A stretch of 39,350 bases of DNA from Pseudobdellovibrionaceae bacterium (GTDB taxonomy: Bacteria > Bdellovibrionota > Bdellovibrionia > Bdellovibrionales > Bdellovibrionaceae): positions 1-39,350 of the forward strand of contig JAHBUV010000002.1 of the NCBI GenBank assembly GCA_019637915.1, in the 5' to 3' direction. The notes beneath the pieces were generated by a model. The model saw nothing but the letters and a program-made list of their open reading frames with translations, was not told where the DNA came from and searched no databases. Shown one piece after another: positions 16,659-23,356 of the stretch; the first letter of the stretch is position 1; every line of letters starts with the position of its first letter. The translations under genes were made by a program, and so were the position numbers.

Positions 16659-18145
16659 TATATTCTCCCTGATCCTCTAGATGCTGTAGGCTGGTTCTCT
16701 ATTAGTTCATCCCAAGTGACCTGATTATGGGTTCCGATACCCAATATCTTGTCAGTCGGCTTTGGTTCGGCTTGTCGCACAAAAGGCCGACTCATACAAG
16801 CATACCTTGTAGAATCTGGCCCGTGGTCCTCACTATCTGTGTCTACGTCTTCTGGCTTGTCAGGGTCATGCTGCAAGGCAGGAAGTGTGCGAATCTGGTC
16901 AACGCATGTGCTAAAGAAATATATCATCGGCCTACCTTCATTTCCTAACAAGCGCGAACGTACCTGATCCCATCCTCCCATCGCTCCACGTGCGGCAACT
17001 CGTTTATTATCTGCTGGCCTAAAGCGGATTCCGCTACGTGCCATGCGCTCAGCAATAGAAGGTCCACCATCGGAAGCAAATGCCGCTGGGTCCAGAACTC
17101 CGTACGTAATCGTTGGGTCATCGCGCTCCCTTAATTTGATTCCAGCGCCAACATCTTCAGCGGGCATTTTAAGGCCTACGTTGGGCGATGACGCGCCATA
17201 CCAAGAGCGGTAGCAAATGAGAGCGCCGCGAGGCAAAATTTGCCCAGATGGTAGTGTGTGGTCATCACTTACCACAGCCCACCAATCTATTGAGAATGGT
17301 GAGGCGCTTCCCCAGTCGCCGCTCCTAAACCTAAGCCAATGGCTCGGAATAACGAACGGCGAGATAACATGCTTTTCATTGCTCCATTCTGGAAAGAACG
17401 CGCCTTCAATAACTGACCAATCGCCTTCAAGCCATGCTTTTACAAGCGCTGGGCTTCCCTGCATTTGAAGGTTGGCCACGTAATCATCGCCTAAGTGCGG
17501 GTTATCCTCAACCTTCGATGGGATGAATACACGGTCCCGTATGACCGTCTTGCCGGTCTTAGGATTGGTGAAAGGGTAGCGGCCCACTTTCCATCCCAAG
17601 GGCGCTGGGTTGATGTATCTGGCTTTCACCCAATGATGCCCAACCCCACCAGGGTTACCTGTAGCCCTGAACCCGCACGGCACGCCAGCACCAGAGCGAA
17701 GAGTCGCCATAAGTTTCAGAATTAGCTTTTCGCTGGGGAAGTTAGTTATCTCTTCAACGTAAATGCGAGTGAACGAAGCGCCCTGATAGTTCTCTGCGTC
17801 TGCGTCCCGTTCAAGATAGGCAAAGCGTAGTCTGGCCCCATTAGGGAAGCGCCATGTATCGTCTACAAGCTTTGCGCCCAGCGGGGTATAGATTGCTCTG
17901 GATCGCTCCATAGTTTCGGTAAGCTGCTTGTATGTGCGGCGTACCATGAGGCCAATAGCGTTCTGGCCGTACTTATCGGCGTGTGATAGCCATTCCCCTA
18001 ATACGCCATCGGTCTTGCCCCCGCCACGGGCACCCCCGAATAGGACTTCGAATATGGGCTCTGCTTCAATGAAGGCAGCTTGGCGAGCGGACGGCTCCCA
18101 AACAACTTCTACTGAAGGGGAACTGGATTGTGCTTGCGTTCCCAT
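16658..18145 (-). CDS. terL: Terminase large subunit
   Basis: This is a 495-residue protein. The ATPase domain shows Walker A GGARGGGKT (residues 37-45) and Walker B IYVEEITNF (about 128-136) after an RLRFAYLERDADAENYQG adenine/coupling region. The C-terminal nuclease domain carries acidic residues in FRSGDWGSASPFSIDWWAVV, in a GVLDPAAF strand, and later CVDQIRTLPALQHDPDKPED. It cuts and pumps DNA into the head through the portal. The start overlaps the 3' end of the small terminase gene by 37 nt. Headful packaging is possible given the circular assembly, but not shown by sequence. Confidence 0.93.
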   Translation of the reverse strand: MGTQAQSSSPSVEVVWEPSARQAAFIEAEPIFEVLFGGARGGGKTDGVLGEWLSHADKYGQNAIGLMVRRTYKQLTETMERSRAIYTPLGAKLVDDTWRFPNGARLRFAYLERDADAENYQGASFTRIYVEEITNFPSEKLILKLMATLRSGAGVPCGFRATGNPGGVGHHWVKARYINPAPLGWKVGRYPFTNPKTGKTVIRDRVFIPSKVEDNPHLGDDYVANLQMQGSPALVKAWLEGDWSVIEGAFFPEWSNEKHVISPFVIPSHWLRFRSGDWGSASPFSIDWWAVVSDDHTLPSGQILPRGALICYRSWYGASSPNVGLKMPAEDVGAGIKLRERDDPTITYGVLDPAAFASDGGPSIAERMARSGIRFRPADNKRVAARGAMGGWDQVRSRLLGNEGRPMIYFFSTCVDQIRTLPALQHDPDKPEDVDTDSEDHGPDSTRYACMSRPFVRQAEPKPTDKILGIGTHNQVTWDELIENQPTASRGSGRI

Positions 18146-18411
18146 TGCTCTGCGTTGTTAGCAGTATCGGGTATCCGGGCTACGTATTGGGTTACCTCTC
18201 CTGAAACTGTGACGGCTTGTTCAGGTCGGCCATAGGCGCGGTCTAGGAGGGCGAGAGCGGCGGCTACTGATGCTTTGGGGTTATCGCTGTTAAGCCAGTA
18301 CACAAGGCGTTCAATGGCATTCGAGGTATATTGGCGGGCTAATGCCTTAACCTCTGGGGCTTCCTTTGGCCTGCCGGTTGGATTCCCTGACTTCCCTTTG
18401 ACAAAAGGCAC
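18109..18411 (-). CDS. terS: Probable terminase small subunit
   Basis: The product has 100 residues. It begins MPFVKGKSGNPTGRPKEAPE, the Lys/Gly-rich FxKGxSGNPxGRPK opening common in phage proteins encoded just before TerL. Two helices follow (VKALARQYTSNAIERLVYWL; ASVAAALALLDRAYGRPEQ). The small subunit recognises phage DNA at the packaging site. The position directly upstream of and overlapping terL is the main support; the sequence lacks an obvious classic HTH. Confidence 0.65.
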   Translation of the reverse strand: MPFVKGKSGNPTGRPKEAPEVKALARQYTSNAIERLVYWLNSDNPKASVAAALALLDRAYGRPEQAVTVSGEVTQYVARIPDTANNAEQWERKHNPVPLQ

Positions 18412-18412
18412 T

Positions 18413-18550
18413 TTAGCTTTTCCCTAGTATGGCCTTATTTACAGGAGTAATCCGTACTTCACCTGAATGGTTAGTGTCAATGTAGTAGCTGTCTGCCAGC
18501 AGGGAATTGAGATGGGTGATAAGTTTGTTTTCTTTCTTTAGGTCAGGCAT
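18413..18550 (-). CDS. Small 45-residue protein, unknown
   Basis: ATG 18550 is chosen because GGGGGA lies four bases upstream. In-frame starts at 18562 and further up are possible, but would translate a GC-rich inverted-repeat segment. The 45 residues (MPDLKKENKLITHLNSLLAD to ILGKS) include a TNHSGEVRITP strand. It ends 1 nt before the TerS start. Function unknown. Confidence 0.5.
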   Translation of the reverse strand: MPDLKKENKLITHLNSLLADSYYIDTNHSGEVRITPVNKAILGKS

Positions 18551-18627
18551 GGCTTCCCCCATGTGAAATGGCGACCCCGTGCTGGGGCCATCTACTCCCA
18601 ACTTTCTACGGCACACGGGGCCAAGGA

Positions 18628-18834
18628 TTAGTCTATCCTCTCTTCATGAGGGTTTCTACCTGTTATTGAGGATTGGCCGAGATATTCAGCGCGAAGACGG
18701 CGCTCAACTAATTCGTCATAAATGTTTTCCAACGCCGAATATTCCGCATTGATTTGAATACTAGGCCCTAGCCGCGAACTTAATTCCTCAAGACGCGCTA
18801 ATAGCTTCTTCTCAATTTCCGTTGGTTCGCTCAT
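18628..18834 (-). CDS. Small coiled-coil protein, unknown
   Basis: This is a 68-residue, charged, mostly helical protein (TEIEKKLLARLEELSSRL; EYSALENIYDELVERRLRAE). ATG 18834 overlaps the upstream stop as ATGA. The gene is followed by about 75 nt of GC-rich sequence with an inverted repeat (18575-18581 with 18614-18620). No family is recognised. Confidence 0.6.
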   Translation of the reverse strand: MSEPTEIEKKLLARLEELSSRLGPSIQINAEYSALENIYDELVERRLRAEYLGQSSITGRNPHEERID

Positions 18835-19124
18835 TTCTTTTTCACTCCGAATAATTGCATCCCTAATTTCTGAATATCCTGAGGGGCAGGGCCTTCCCAG
18901 GTCTTTTGCTTGATCGGAATCTTATAGAGTTCTTCAGGGATTTCAGGTACTTTCGTTCCTTCAGGGACAGCCCATAGAACTGTTCTTTGGCCTTCAGAAT
19001 ATTGTATGAAGACCACCGGCTTAATCTTCCCCTGCTTGCCCTGAATATTCACCACAGGCATTACCGGTCGTAATAAATCACGTACCTTCGTAGCAGCCAT
19101 GATAGCAAGGCGCTCTGAACTCAT
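18831..19124 (-). CDS. Hypothetical protein, 97 residues
   Basis: The product starts MSSERLAIMAATKVRDLLRP; an internal Met at residue 9 is an alternative start, and neither has a strong ribosome site. The middle VNIQGKQGKIKPVVFIQYSE looks like beta strands and the C-terminus is basic (LFGVKKK). No family is recognised. Part of the leftward series between the Omp and terminase genes. Confidence 0.55.
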   Translation of the reverse strand: MSSERLAIMAATKVRDLLRPVMPVVNIQGKQGKIKPVVFIQYSEGQRTVLWAVPEGTKVPEIPEELYKIPIKQKTWEGPAPQDIQKLGMQLFGVKKK

Positions 19125-19154
19125 GGGAATATTCTCTTACGGGGTTTTGCCAAT

Positions 19155-19448
19155 TTAGGAGTCCTTTGGGGTTTGGTCGATTGGCGTCCCGCCGAGTAGC
19201 GCCAAGTTCATATCGTTTCTTGTGCCCTGAACTGAGAAAGACGCGCGGGTCGGGCTAAATTCATTCAGAACAGTTTCTACCATATGTTTGATTTGCTTCG
19301 GCTTCTTTATTCCCAAATCCATTGCAGTTTTAACAACTGTGTACCCGTAGGCATGAACCAATTCGCGAATATCTTTTGGCAGAGCATCAATCGCCTCAAA
19401 TCGCTGAGCGCGCTTTCGAGCCAAAAATACAGGGTCTGCCTGCCTCAT
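19155..19448 (-). CDS. Hypothetical helical protein, 97 residues
   Basis: The protein has an Arg/Lys-rich N-terminus (FLARKRAQRFEAIDALPKDI), a YTVVKTAMDLGIKKPKQIKHMVE segment that could form a helix-turn-helix-like pair, and a polar tail. Because it lies a few small genes upstream of TerS, a DNA-binding packaging or regulatory role is conceivable, but no family is recognised. A GGGAG ribosome site lies upstream of ATG 19448. Confidence 0.55.
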   Translation of the reverse strand: MRQADPVFLARKRAQRFEAIDALPKDIRELVHAYGYTVVKTAMDLGIKKPKQIKHMVETVLNEFSPTRASFSVQGTRNDMNLALLGGTPIDQTPKDS

Positions 19449-19473
19449 CCTATTTCTCCCTAGTGTTGGGGTG

Positions 19474-19701
19474 TTATCGGGGATCTTGATTTAACCAAGC
19501 GTCTTCAGCCTCATCTGTCATAAGCCAACGACCCGAGTGATACAGTTCGCTCGCGCAGTCTGGACAGTAACTGGCCGTTACAACTGCTGGCGCAAACCCA
19601 TCAATTGGATCGCAGGACCAATCCCCGTAACTTACAAAAATACTGTCTTTCGGATATTCCTTTGAGTAGTGCCCGCAGGAAAGCCTAATTGATCCGCTCA
19701 T
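19474..19701 (-). CDS. Small zinc-ribbon-like protein
   Basis: Start ATG 19701 follows a GGAGGGGAGAAG ribosome site and shares one base with the upstream HNH gene. The 75 residues include LSCGHY (Cys8-Gly-His10) and SYCPDCASEL (Cys-x2-Cys), the four ligands of a plausible zinc ribbon. No known function. It would have followed the omp gene directly before the HNH gene was inserted. Confidence 0.6.
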   Translation of the reverse strand: MSGSIRLSCGHYSKEYPKDSIFVSYGDWSCDPIDGFAPAVVTASYCPDCASELYHSGRWLMTDEAEDAWLNQDPR

Positions 19702-20216
19702 CACTTCTCCTCCCCTACAGTGGAAATCATTGCGCCTCTTGTTTGGTAAAATTCGCCCCAATAATTTTTGGCTTCTGCGTCTCTAAAGGAACGCGCCTCA
19801 TCTAAGGAGGAAAAAGTTCCTAAGTGCTTATTGCCAATATGAGCGTAGTATTTCCCAGTTTTCTTGTTCAGAAACACACCTCGATGGCCAGAAGTGTTGG
19901 AATTGTGTGATTTCAAATTGCCTTGTTGCTGCCGCCGTGTGGCGAGGCGCAAATTTACAAGACGATTATCGTTTTTAATTCCGTTAACATGGTCAATGCA
20001 AAATTGAGCCGGAATGGACTCATGCATATAAATCCATGCCAACCTATGCGCCAAAAATAGCCGCCCGTTTATTCCAATGGCTCTATAGCCAATTGCGTTT
20101 ATGCTACCCGCTATAGCACCTACTTTAACTCGATTAGAGTTAGACACCCGCCACCGGAACAAACCAGTGGCGGGGTCGTAGTCAAGCAACTCTTTTACCT
20201 GCGCTTGAGTTACCAT
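19701..20216 (-). CDS. HNH homing endonuclease with AP2-like DNA-binding domain
   Basis: This 171-residue protein opens with a small strand/Trp domain (LLDYDPATGLFRWRV). It continues with AHRLAWIYMH, then the HNH core CIDHVNGIKNDNRLVNLRLA (residues 73-92) and QQGN. From residue 106 it has SNTSGHRGVFLNKKTGKYYA and LGTFSSLDEA, the pattern of AP2/ERF-type DNA-binding domains. This HNH-plus-AP2 pairing is common in free-standing phage homing endonucleases. ATG 20216 overlaps the omp stop by 7 nt and the stop touches the next start. It is likely a selfish gene sitting at a gene junction. Confidence 0.88.
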   Translation of the reverse strand: MVTQAQVKELLDYDPATGLFRWRVSNSNRVKVGAIAGSINAIGYRAIGINGRLFLAHRLAWIYMHESIPAQFCIDHVNGIKNDNRLVNLRLATRRQQQGNLKSHNSNTSGHRGVFLNKKTGKYYAHIGNKHLGTFSSLDEARSFRDAEAKNYWGEFYQTRGAMISTVGEEK

Positions 20217-20863
20217 TTGTAAGCGATCTTGGCCTTAATCGTCTGAACGTCCAAGTCAGCCGGAGTGACTAGACCGATAGGACCAACCACGGGGAAGCCG
20301 TAGTTTTCCTTGGAAAAGGAATAGTACGCATATTCCACGCCTACCAGCCAATTCCGGTCGATCATGTATTCAGCACCGGCACCTAAGACATAGCCATAGT
20401 GAGTCTTGGTATCGGTTGCTGAAAAGGGGCCAGCAGCAATAGAAGCCCGCGTAGAAGCCAAGGCAAAGCCGCCTAGGCCGTAAACGTGGACCGGACCTAC
20501 CGCATAACCCAAACGAGCGCGAAGGCTCCCTAGGGCTTCCGTCTCATGCTGGATGCCTACAGGGCCAATGCCGGTCGAGCCATTGATCTTGCCGTAGCTG
20601 CCTTCAAGTTCAAGACCCCATACCCAATTACCCGTCTGGGTCTGAGCGCCGATAGAAAGGCCACCGGCCCAGCCATCAACACCAAAACCACCAATGAGCG
20701 GATTGTTAAGGTCGCCCTGGAAGGCATAAGACCCCTGAATGCCAATCCAATTACCGCTCCATAGCTGGGAAACGGGTACACTGTATGGCTTGTTCTGGGG
20801 GTAGTCTGCTGCCATAGCCGGAAAGGCTGCTAGGGCAAGCAGGGTAACGATGAGTTTACGCAC
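20210..20863 (-). CDS. Outer-membrane beta-barrel protein, Omp25/Omp31-like
   Basis: I choose GTG 20863 as start: GGAG lies six bases upstream and it gives a clean signal peptide (RKLIVTLLALAAFPAMA, cleavage before ADYP). ATG 20875 has no spaced ribosome site. The mature 199-residue protein shows WIGIQGSYAF, WAGGLSIGAQ, WVWGLELEGSY, SLRARLGYA, HVYGLGGFALA, HYGYVLGAGAEYMIDRNW and VGVEYAYYSF, then ends IKAKIAYKW. This alternation is that of an eight-stranded barrel of the rhizobial/Brucella Omp25/Omp31/RopB kind. Phage genes for outer-membrane proteins (lambda lom is a known case) alter the infected cell's surface. A role in superinfection exclusion or receptor masking is inferred. It lies near the head of the late block. 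Confidence 0.85.
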   Translation of the reverse strand: MRKLIVTLLALAAFPAMAADYPQNKPYSVPVSQLWSGNWIGIQGSYAFQGDLNNPLIGGFGVDGWAGGLSIGAQTQTGNWVWGLELEGSYGKINGSTGIGPVGIQHETEALGSLRARLGYAVGPVHVYGLGGFALASTRASIAAGPFSATDTKTHYGYVLGAGAEYMIDRNWLVGVEYAYYSFSKENYGFPVVGPIGLVTPADLDVQTIKAKIAYKW

Positions 20864-20877
20864 GTTATTCTCCATCC

Positions 20878-20979
20878 TTAGTTGATCGGGTAGGCTTCGG
20901 AGGGCCGGGCTTGATACCGGCTAGGTGGGACTGAAGCCACGGCGTTAATTCGCTTCTTACGAGCCGCCCCTCTGATCAT
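20878..20979 (-). CDS. Possible 33-residue leader peptide upstream of omp
   Basis: The ORF runs from ATG 20979 (GGAAGGA about 8 nt upstream) to TAA 20878 and reads MIRGAARKKRINAVASVPPS and on to PIN. It ends 2 nt before the in-frame ATG of the omp ORF. It is basic and without a family. It could be a coupled leader or chance; it fills most of the 165-nt space between the RHH and omp genes. Confidence 0.3.
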   Translation of the reverse strand: MIRGAARKKRINAVASVPPSRYQARPSEAYPIN

Positions 20980-21028
20980 GAGCGTGTCCTTCCACGCCGC
21001 CTCCGAACTCTGTATTCCGCCGCTTCTC

Positions 21029-21217
21029 CTAGGTCTTCTCGGAATTAGTCTGATTGCGTAAGATAAAGCCGTCCAGAATAGACCTGTAAAAGGAAGGCTT
21101 ATCCGGCGCAGGCTTTACCCGTTTGCGTATCGTCTCCAAAGCAGCAATCTGCTCCTTTGGATAACGTATTGAAATAATAGGGCTTTTGCCCTTTTTCCCA
21201 AGTGATTTACGTGCCAT
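21029..21217 (-). CDS. Ribbon-helix-helix-like DNA-binding protein
   Basis: This is a 62-residue, basic protein. After KSLGKKGKSP comes a strand (IISIRYP) and two helices (KEQIAALETIRKRV; KPSFYRSILDGFILR), the beta-alpha-alpha order of Arc/CopG-type ribbon-helix-helix regulators. It is the first gene leftward of the 21218-21359 control region, so it could bind the inverted repeat there and regulate both the late block and the rightward early genes. The start ATG 21217 lacks a ribosome site and lies only a few bases after the predicted transcription start, so the message may be near-leaderless. Family call is by pattern only. Confidence 0.6.
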   Translation of the reverse strand: MARKSLGKKGKSPIISIRYPKEQIAALETIRKRVKPAPDKPSFYRSILDGFILRNQTNSEKT

Positions 21218-21227
21218 TGTGAGCGAA

Positions 21228-21256
21228 ACTCTAAGAGCGTATTAGAATAGTGTCAA
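21228..21256 (-). promoter_or_regulatory. Leftward sigma70-type promoter of the late/RHH block
   Basis: Reading the minus strand, a perfect TTGACA (21256-21251) is followed after 17 nt by TAGAGT (21233-21228, 4 of 6 consensus). The expected transcription start is near 21221, only a few bases before the RHH start codon. The box lies in one arm of the inverted repeat at 21251-21295. Confidence 0.6.
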
Positions 21257-21295
21257 CAAAATAATTTCCGATTGTCCACAAATCAAGTGTTGACA
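21251..21295. promoter_or_regulatory. Candidate operator: inverted repeat formed by two opposed -35 boxes
   Basis: TGTCAACA (21251-21258) and TGTTGACA (21288-21295) are perfect inverted 8-mers, 29 nt apart. Each contains the TTGACA -35 box of the promoter firing away from the centre. A dimeric repressor bound here would block both promoters. A second, tighter version occurs at 27784-27803. Confidence 0.55.
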
Positions 21296-21317
21296 ATTGG
21301 GCCAATGGGTCTAAATT
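21290..21317 (+). promoter_or_regulatory. Rightward early promoter
   Basis: TTGACA at 21290-21295 and TAAATT at 21312-21317 with a 16-nt spacer. The expected start is near 21324, giving a leader of about 35 nt with a GGGAGACGGGAA ribosome site before ATG 21360. It would drive the nine-gene block ending at the terminator 24559-24587. Confidence 0.65.
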
Positions 21318-21359
21318 ACCCTCTATTGAAACCTTAGAGACAGGATTGGGAGACGGGAA

Positions 21360-21680
21360 ATGGGCGAAGCAACTGCAACTCTGATCAAGGATAAACTTGA
21401 AGGATTTCGCGGCCACGCTGCGCTTTATCGCCTGACGCCGCCGATCAAGGGCTACGAATGGTCCTCCGAAGAGGTGCGCAAAGAATACGAATACGTAATC
21501 GCTTCTGCCGTCACTACGATGCAGATCGGAGGCGATGGTCCTGAGACTTATCTATTCCCAGCGACCGCTGAAGGCGAAATCGTAAACTTCGGCGAATTGC
21601 CGGGTTCAATGAAGGGCACGCTGTCCCACGCGGAAGCACTTCTAAACGCTGGCTACTCTCTCGCCAAGGCGGAGGCATAA
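21360..21680 (+). CDS. Early protein, unknown, 106 residues
   Basis: First gene of the rightward block. It starts MGEATATLIKDKLEGFRGHA and continues with ALYRLTPPIKGYEW, EYEYVIASAV and TYLFPATAEGEIVNFGELPG. This resembles small hypothetical proteins of rhizobial phages whose role is unknown. First position after the early promoter suggests it acts early in takeover. No motif seen. Confidence 0.65.
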   Translation: MGEATATLIKDKLEGFRGHAALYRLTPPIKGYEWSSEEVRKEYEYVIASAVTTMQIGGDGPETYLFPATAEGEIVNFGELPGSMKGTLSHAEALLNAGYSLAKAEA

Positions 21681-21726
21681 CCCATGCCCCGCGCCTTCAA
21701 CACAGACAATAACAGGTAGTCCCTAG

Positions 21727-22101
21727 ATGAACCCCCTCACTGAGATCATATCGAAACTAGAAAAGGCTACGGGTCCGTCTCGATATTTAGATGCAGAGAT
21801 AGCCGCCGCTGTTGGACTCGATACTGGGATGTTTATTTGGGACGGTCAGCGCAATTTTGTTGGCGTGCAGAACAATATCACCGTGCCCCACTACACCTCC
21901 TCCATCGACTCCGCTCTGACGTTGGTGCCGGAAGGCGACCCGTGGACGTTGGGACAAAACATACATCATCGGCATTGGCTTGCTTGCGTAAACGAGTACG
22001 GCCCGGATCAGGAAGTCCGATCACGCGGCACTGGGACGCACCCAACATCTGCCGCCATTGCCCTTTGCATAGCCGCTCTCCGCTCCAGAGGAGAACAATA
22101 G
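21727..22101 (+). CDS. ABA-sandwich-like phage protein
   Basis: This is a 124-residue protein. The N-terminal helix (LTEIISKLEKATGPSRYLDA), EIAAAVGL, the central YTSSIDSALTLVPEGDPWTL and the closing TSAAIALCIAALRSRGEQ match the layout of the small phage proteins described as having an ABA-sandwich domain, common in alphaproteobacterial phages. No activity is known. It lies 46 nt after the first early gene. Confidence 0.65.
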   Translation: MNPLTEIISKLEKATGPSRYLDAEIAAAVGLDTGMFIWDGQRNFVGVQNNITVPHYTSSIDSALTLVPEGDPWTLGQNIHHRHWLACVNEYGPDQEVRSRGTGTHPTSAAIALCIAALRSRGEQ

Positions 22102-22128
22102 AATGGATACGAAGATGAAGGTACAGCC

Positions 22129-22404
22129 ATGAGTTGGGAAGCTTGGGGCGATGATGACGATCAGAACTACGACCACTTAATTGAAGCTGGTTGGTGGTGG
22201 TCTGAGAAGGTTGATGACGTTAGATCGCTCGTCACTCTGCTTATGAATGAGCCAATTTACGAAGGCGGGAAAAAGGAAAACGGTGTCAGCACACGCTTCC
22301 TCGCTCACCTTACACTCCTAAAGCACGAGTTTGATCTGCCTGTTGACGAAGCTTTGGTCAAAGAGGCCGACGCCATGCTCGCTGCCCGCTCAGGAGACAA
22401 ATAG
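22129..22404 (+). CDS. Early protein, unknown, acidic, 91 residues
   Basis: The protein starts MSWEAWGDDDDQNYDHLIEA and has a Trp-rich patch (GWWWSEK). Three predicted helices follow, one with FLAHLTLLKHEFDLPVDEAL. It is strongly acidic, as are some phage DNA-mimic or inhibitor proteins, but there is no positive evidence for that. Its stop is directly followed by the next ATG. Confidence 0.6.
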   Translation: MSWEAWGDDDDQNYDHLIEAGWWWSEKVDDVRSLVTLLMNEPIYEGGKKENGVSTRFLAHLTLLKHEFDLPVDEALVKEADAMLAARSGDK

Positions 22405-22626
22405 ATGCCCACACCGAAACTGAGTAAGGCGCAATGGCAGCATCTTGAGAAAACGCTGACGTATGGCGAGCGCCTTCTATTCGCGAAGCTGATGGACGGA
22501 CCTGTTGAAGACGATGACAGCACTGAATGTCGCGTCTTAGTCGGTCTCGGTTATGCGACGCGCATTGCGCCGGGAAGGCTTGAAATCACCCCCGCAGGCC
22601 GCGAAGCCCTGAAAGCAAACAAATGA
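22405..22626 (+). CDS. Small winged-helix-like protein
   Basis: This is a 73-residue protein with helix LSKAQWQHLEKTLTYGERLL, a second helix, and VGLGYATRIAPGRLEITPAG as a beta wing before REALKANK. The LxxLGYA....GxLxITPxGREAL ending is usual for small winged-helix DNA-binding domains. The target is unknown; a regulatory role in the early block is inferred. Confidence 0.55.
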   Translation: MPTPKLSKAQWQHLEKTLTYGERLLFAKLMDGPVEDDDSTECRVLVGLGYATRIAPGRLEITPAGREALKANK

Positions 22627-22640
22627 GTAAGGGAAACACA

Positions 22641-23021
22641 ATGGCAGATACGCGCACAGTAGAGGGTAAGCGGGCCGAGCAACTTCTCGCCTTCATCTAC
22701 GATGAGGTGATTCAACGCTTGAACCCGAACGGCGACGATTGCTGGAATTGCGGCGGCGAGGAAACAGTCCACGATTGTATAGACGGCTGCTGCGAAGATT
22801 CTGAGATCGGCTGCGACGACTGCACCCACGAATGCACGGAGTGCGCGATCTTCAAAGGTCGCGTGGCAAAAGCCGTTCGAATGGAGGTCATAAAGTCGAA
22901 CGACCCCGACCTCGCTATTGCATGGCTAAAAGATATCGGTCGCTGGCGCGAAGATATCCCGCGAGAGCAAGTAATCGCACAGCTTTCTGCTGCGAACGAT
23001 CTGATCGAGGCTTCCTCATGA
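22641..23021 (+). CDS. Cys-rich early protein
   Basis: ATG 22641 is preferred (AAGGGA six bases upstream); ATG 22623 overlapping the previous stop is the alternative. The 126 residues carry twelve or so Cys in a central block: CWNCGGEETVHDC, GCCEDSEIGCDDC and HECTEC. The spacing suggests several metal-binding pairs. The C-terminal half is helical (AVRMEVIKSNDPDLAIAWLK). No family is recognised. Confidence 0.6.
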   Translation: MADTRTVEGKRAEQLLAFIYDEVIQRLNPNGDDCWNCGGEETVHDCIDGCCEDSEIGCDDCTHECTECAIFKGRVAKAVRMEVIKSNDPDLAIAWLKDIGRWREDIPREQVIAQLSAANDLIEASS

Positions 23022-23356
23022 CAAAGATGGCAGAACAGAAAGAAGAAATGCATACGGCGTTGCCGTGGCGAGTAAACCCATACTCTACGCATATTGATTC
23101 TGCTTCTGTGAGCGGGGCGATCTGCAAGTTCGAGAGCAAGCACGGCTTCTATGACAACCATGTAGCAAACGCCGCGTACATCGTCCTCGCCTGCAACGCC
23201 TACCCCTCTCTCCTTAAAGAGAACGAAGAACTGCGGAAGGCGCTGGAGTATGCGCGCCCGATTGTAGAGCGCTGGTGCCACACTCAAGGGAACATAAAAG
23301 AGTTTTTTGAAGAAACGCTCGCGCCAATCGACACCGCTCTAAAGGACCGCACATGA
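23018..23356 (+). CDS. Early protein, unknown, 112 residues
   Basis: ATG 23018 overlaps the previous stop (ATGA). The protein has TALPWRVNPYSTHIDSA, NHVANAAYIVLACNAYPSLL and KENEELRKALEYARPIVER. The LPWxV....I......N..YIVxACNxYP..L arrangement is widespread in small phage proteins of unknown function and ends in a coiled-coil helix. Its stop overlaps the next start. Confidence 0.6.
   Translation: MTKMAEQKEEMHTALPWRVNPYSTHIDSASVSGAICKFESKHGFYDNHVANAAYIVLACNAYPSLLKENEELRKALEYARPIVERWCHTQGNIKEFFEETLAPIDTALKDRT

Noticed and set aside
18551..18627. GC-rich inverted repeat (CCCCGTG at 18575-18581 with CACGGGG at 18614-18620)
   Set aside because: As a terminator: no T-run on either strand and a 32-nt loop. 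It may be structured RNA or part of a packaging site, but nothing specific supports this.
20876..21028. tRNA or riboswitch in the space before omp
   Set aside because: No cloverleaf with TTCGAATC-type arm or CCA end; the space is mostly filled by the possible 33-residue ORF.
22102..22128. 9-codon ORF ending in ATGA before the 91-residue gene
   Set aside because: Too short to support; likely only spacer sequence with a chance start.
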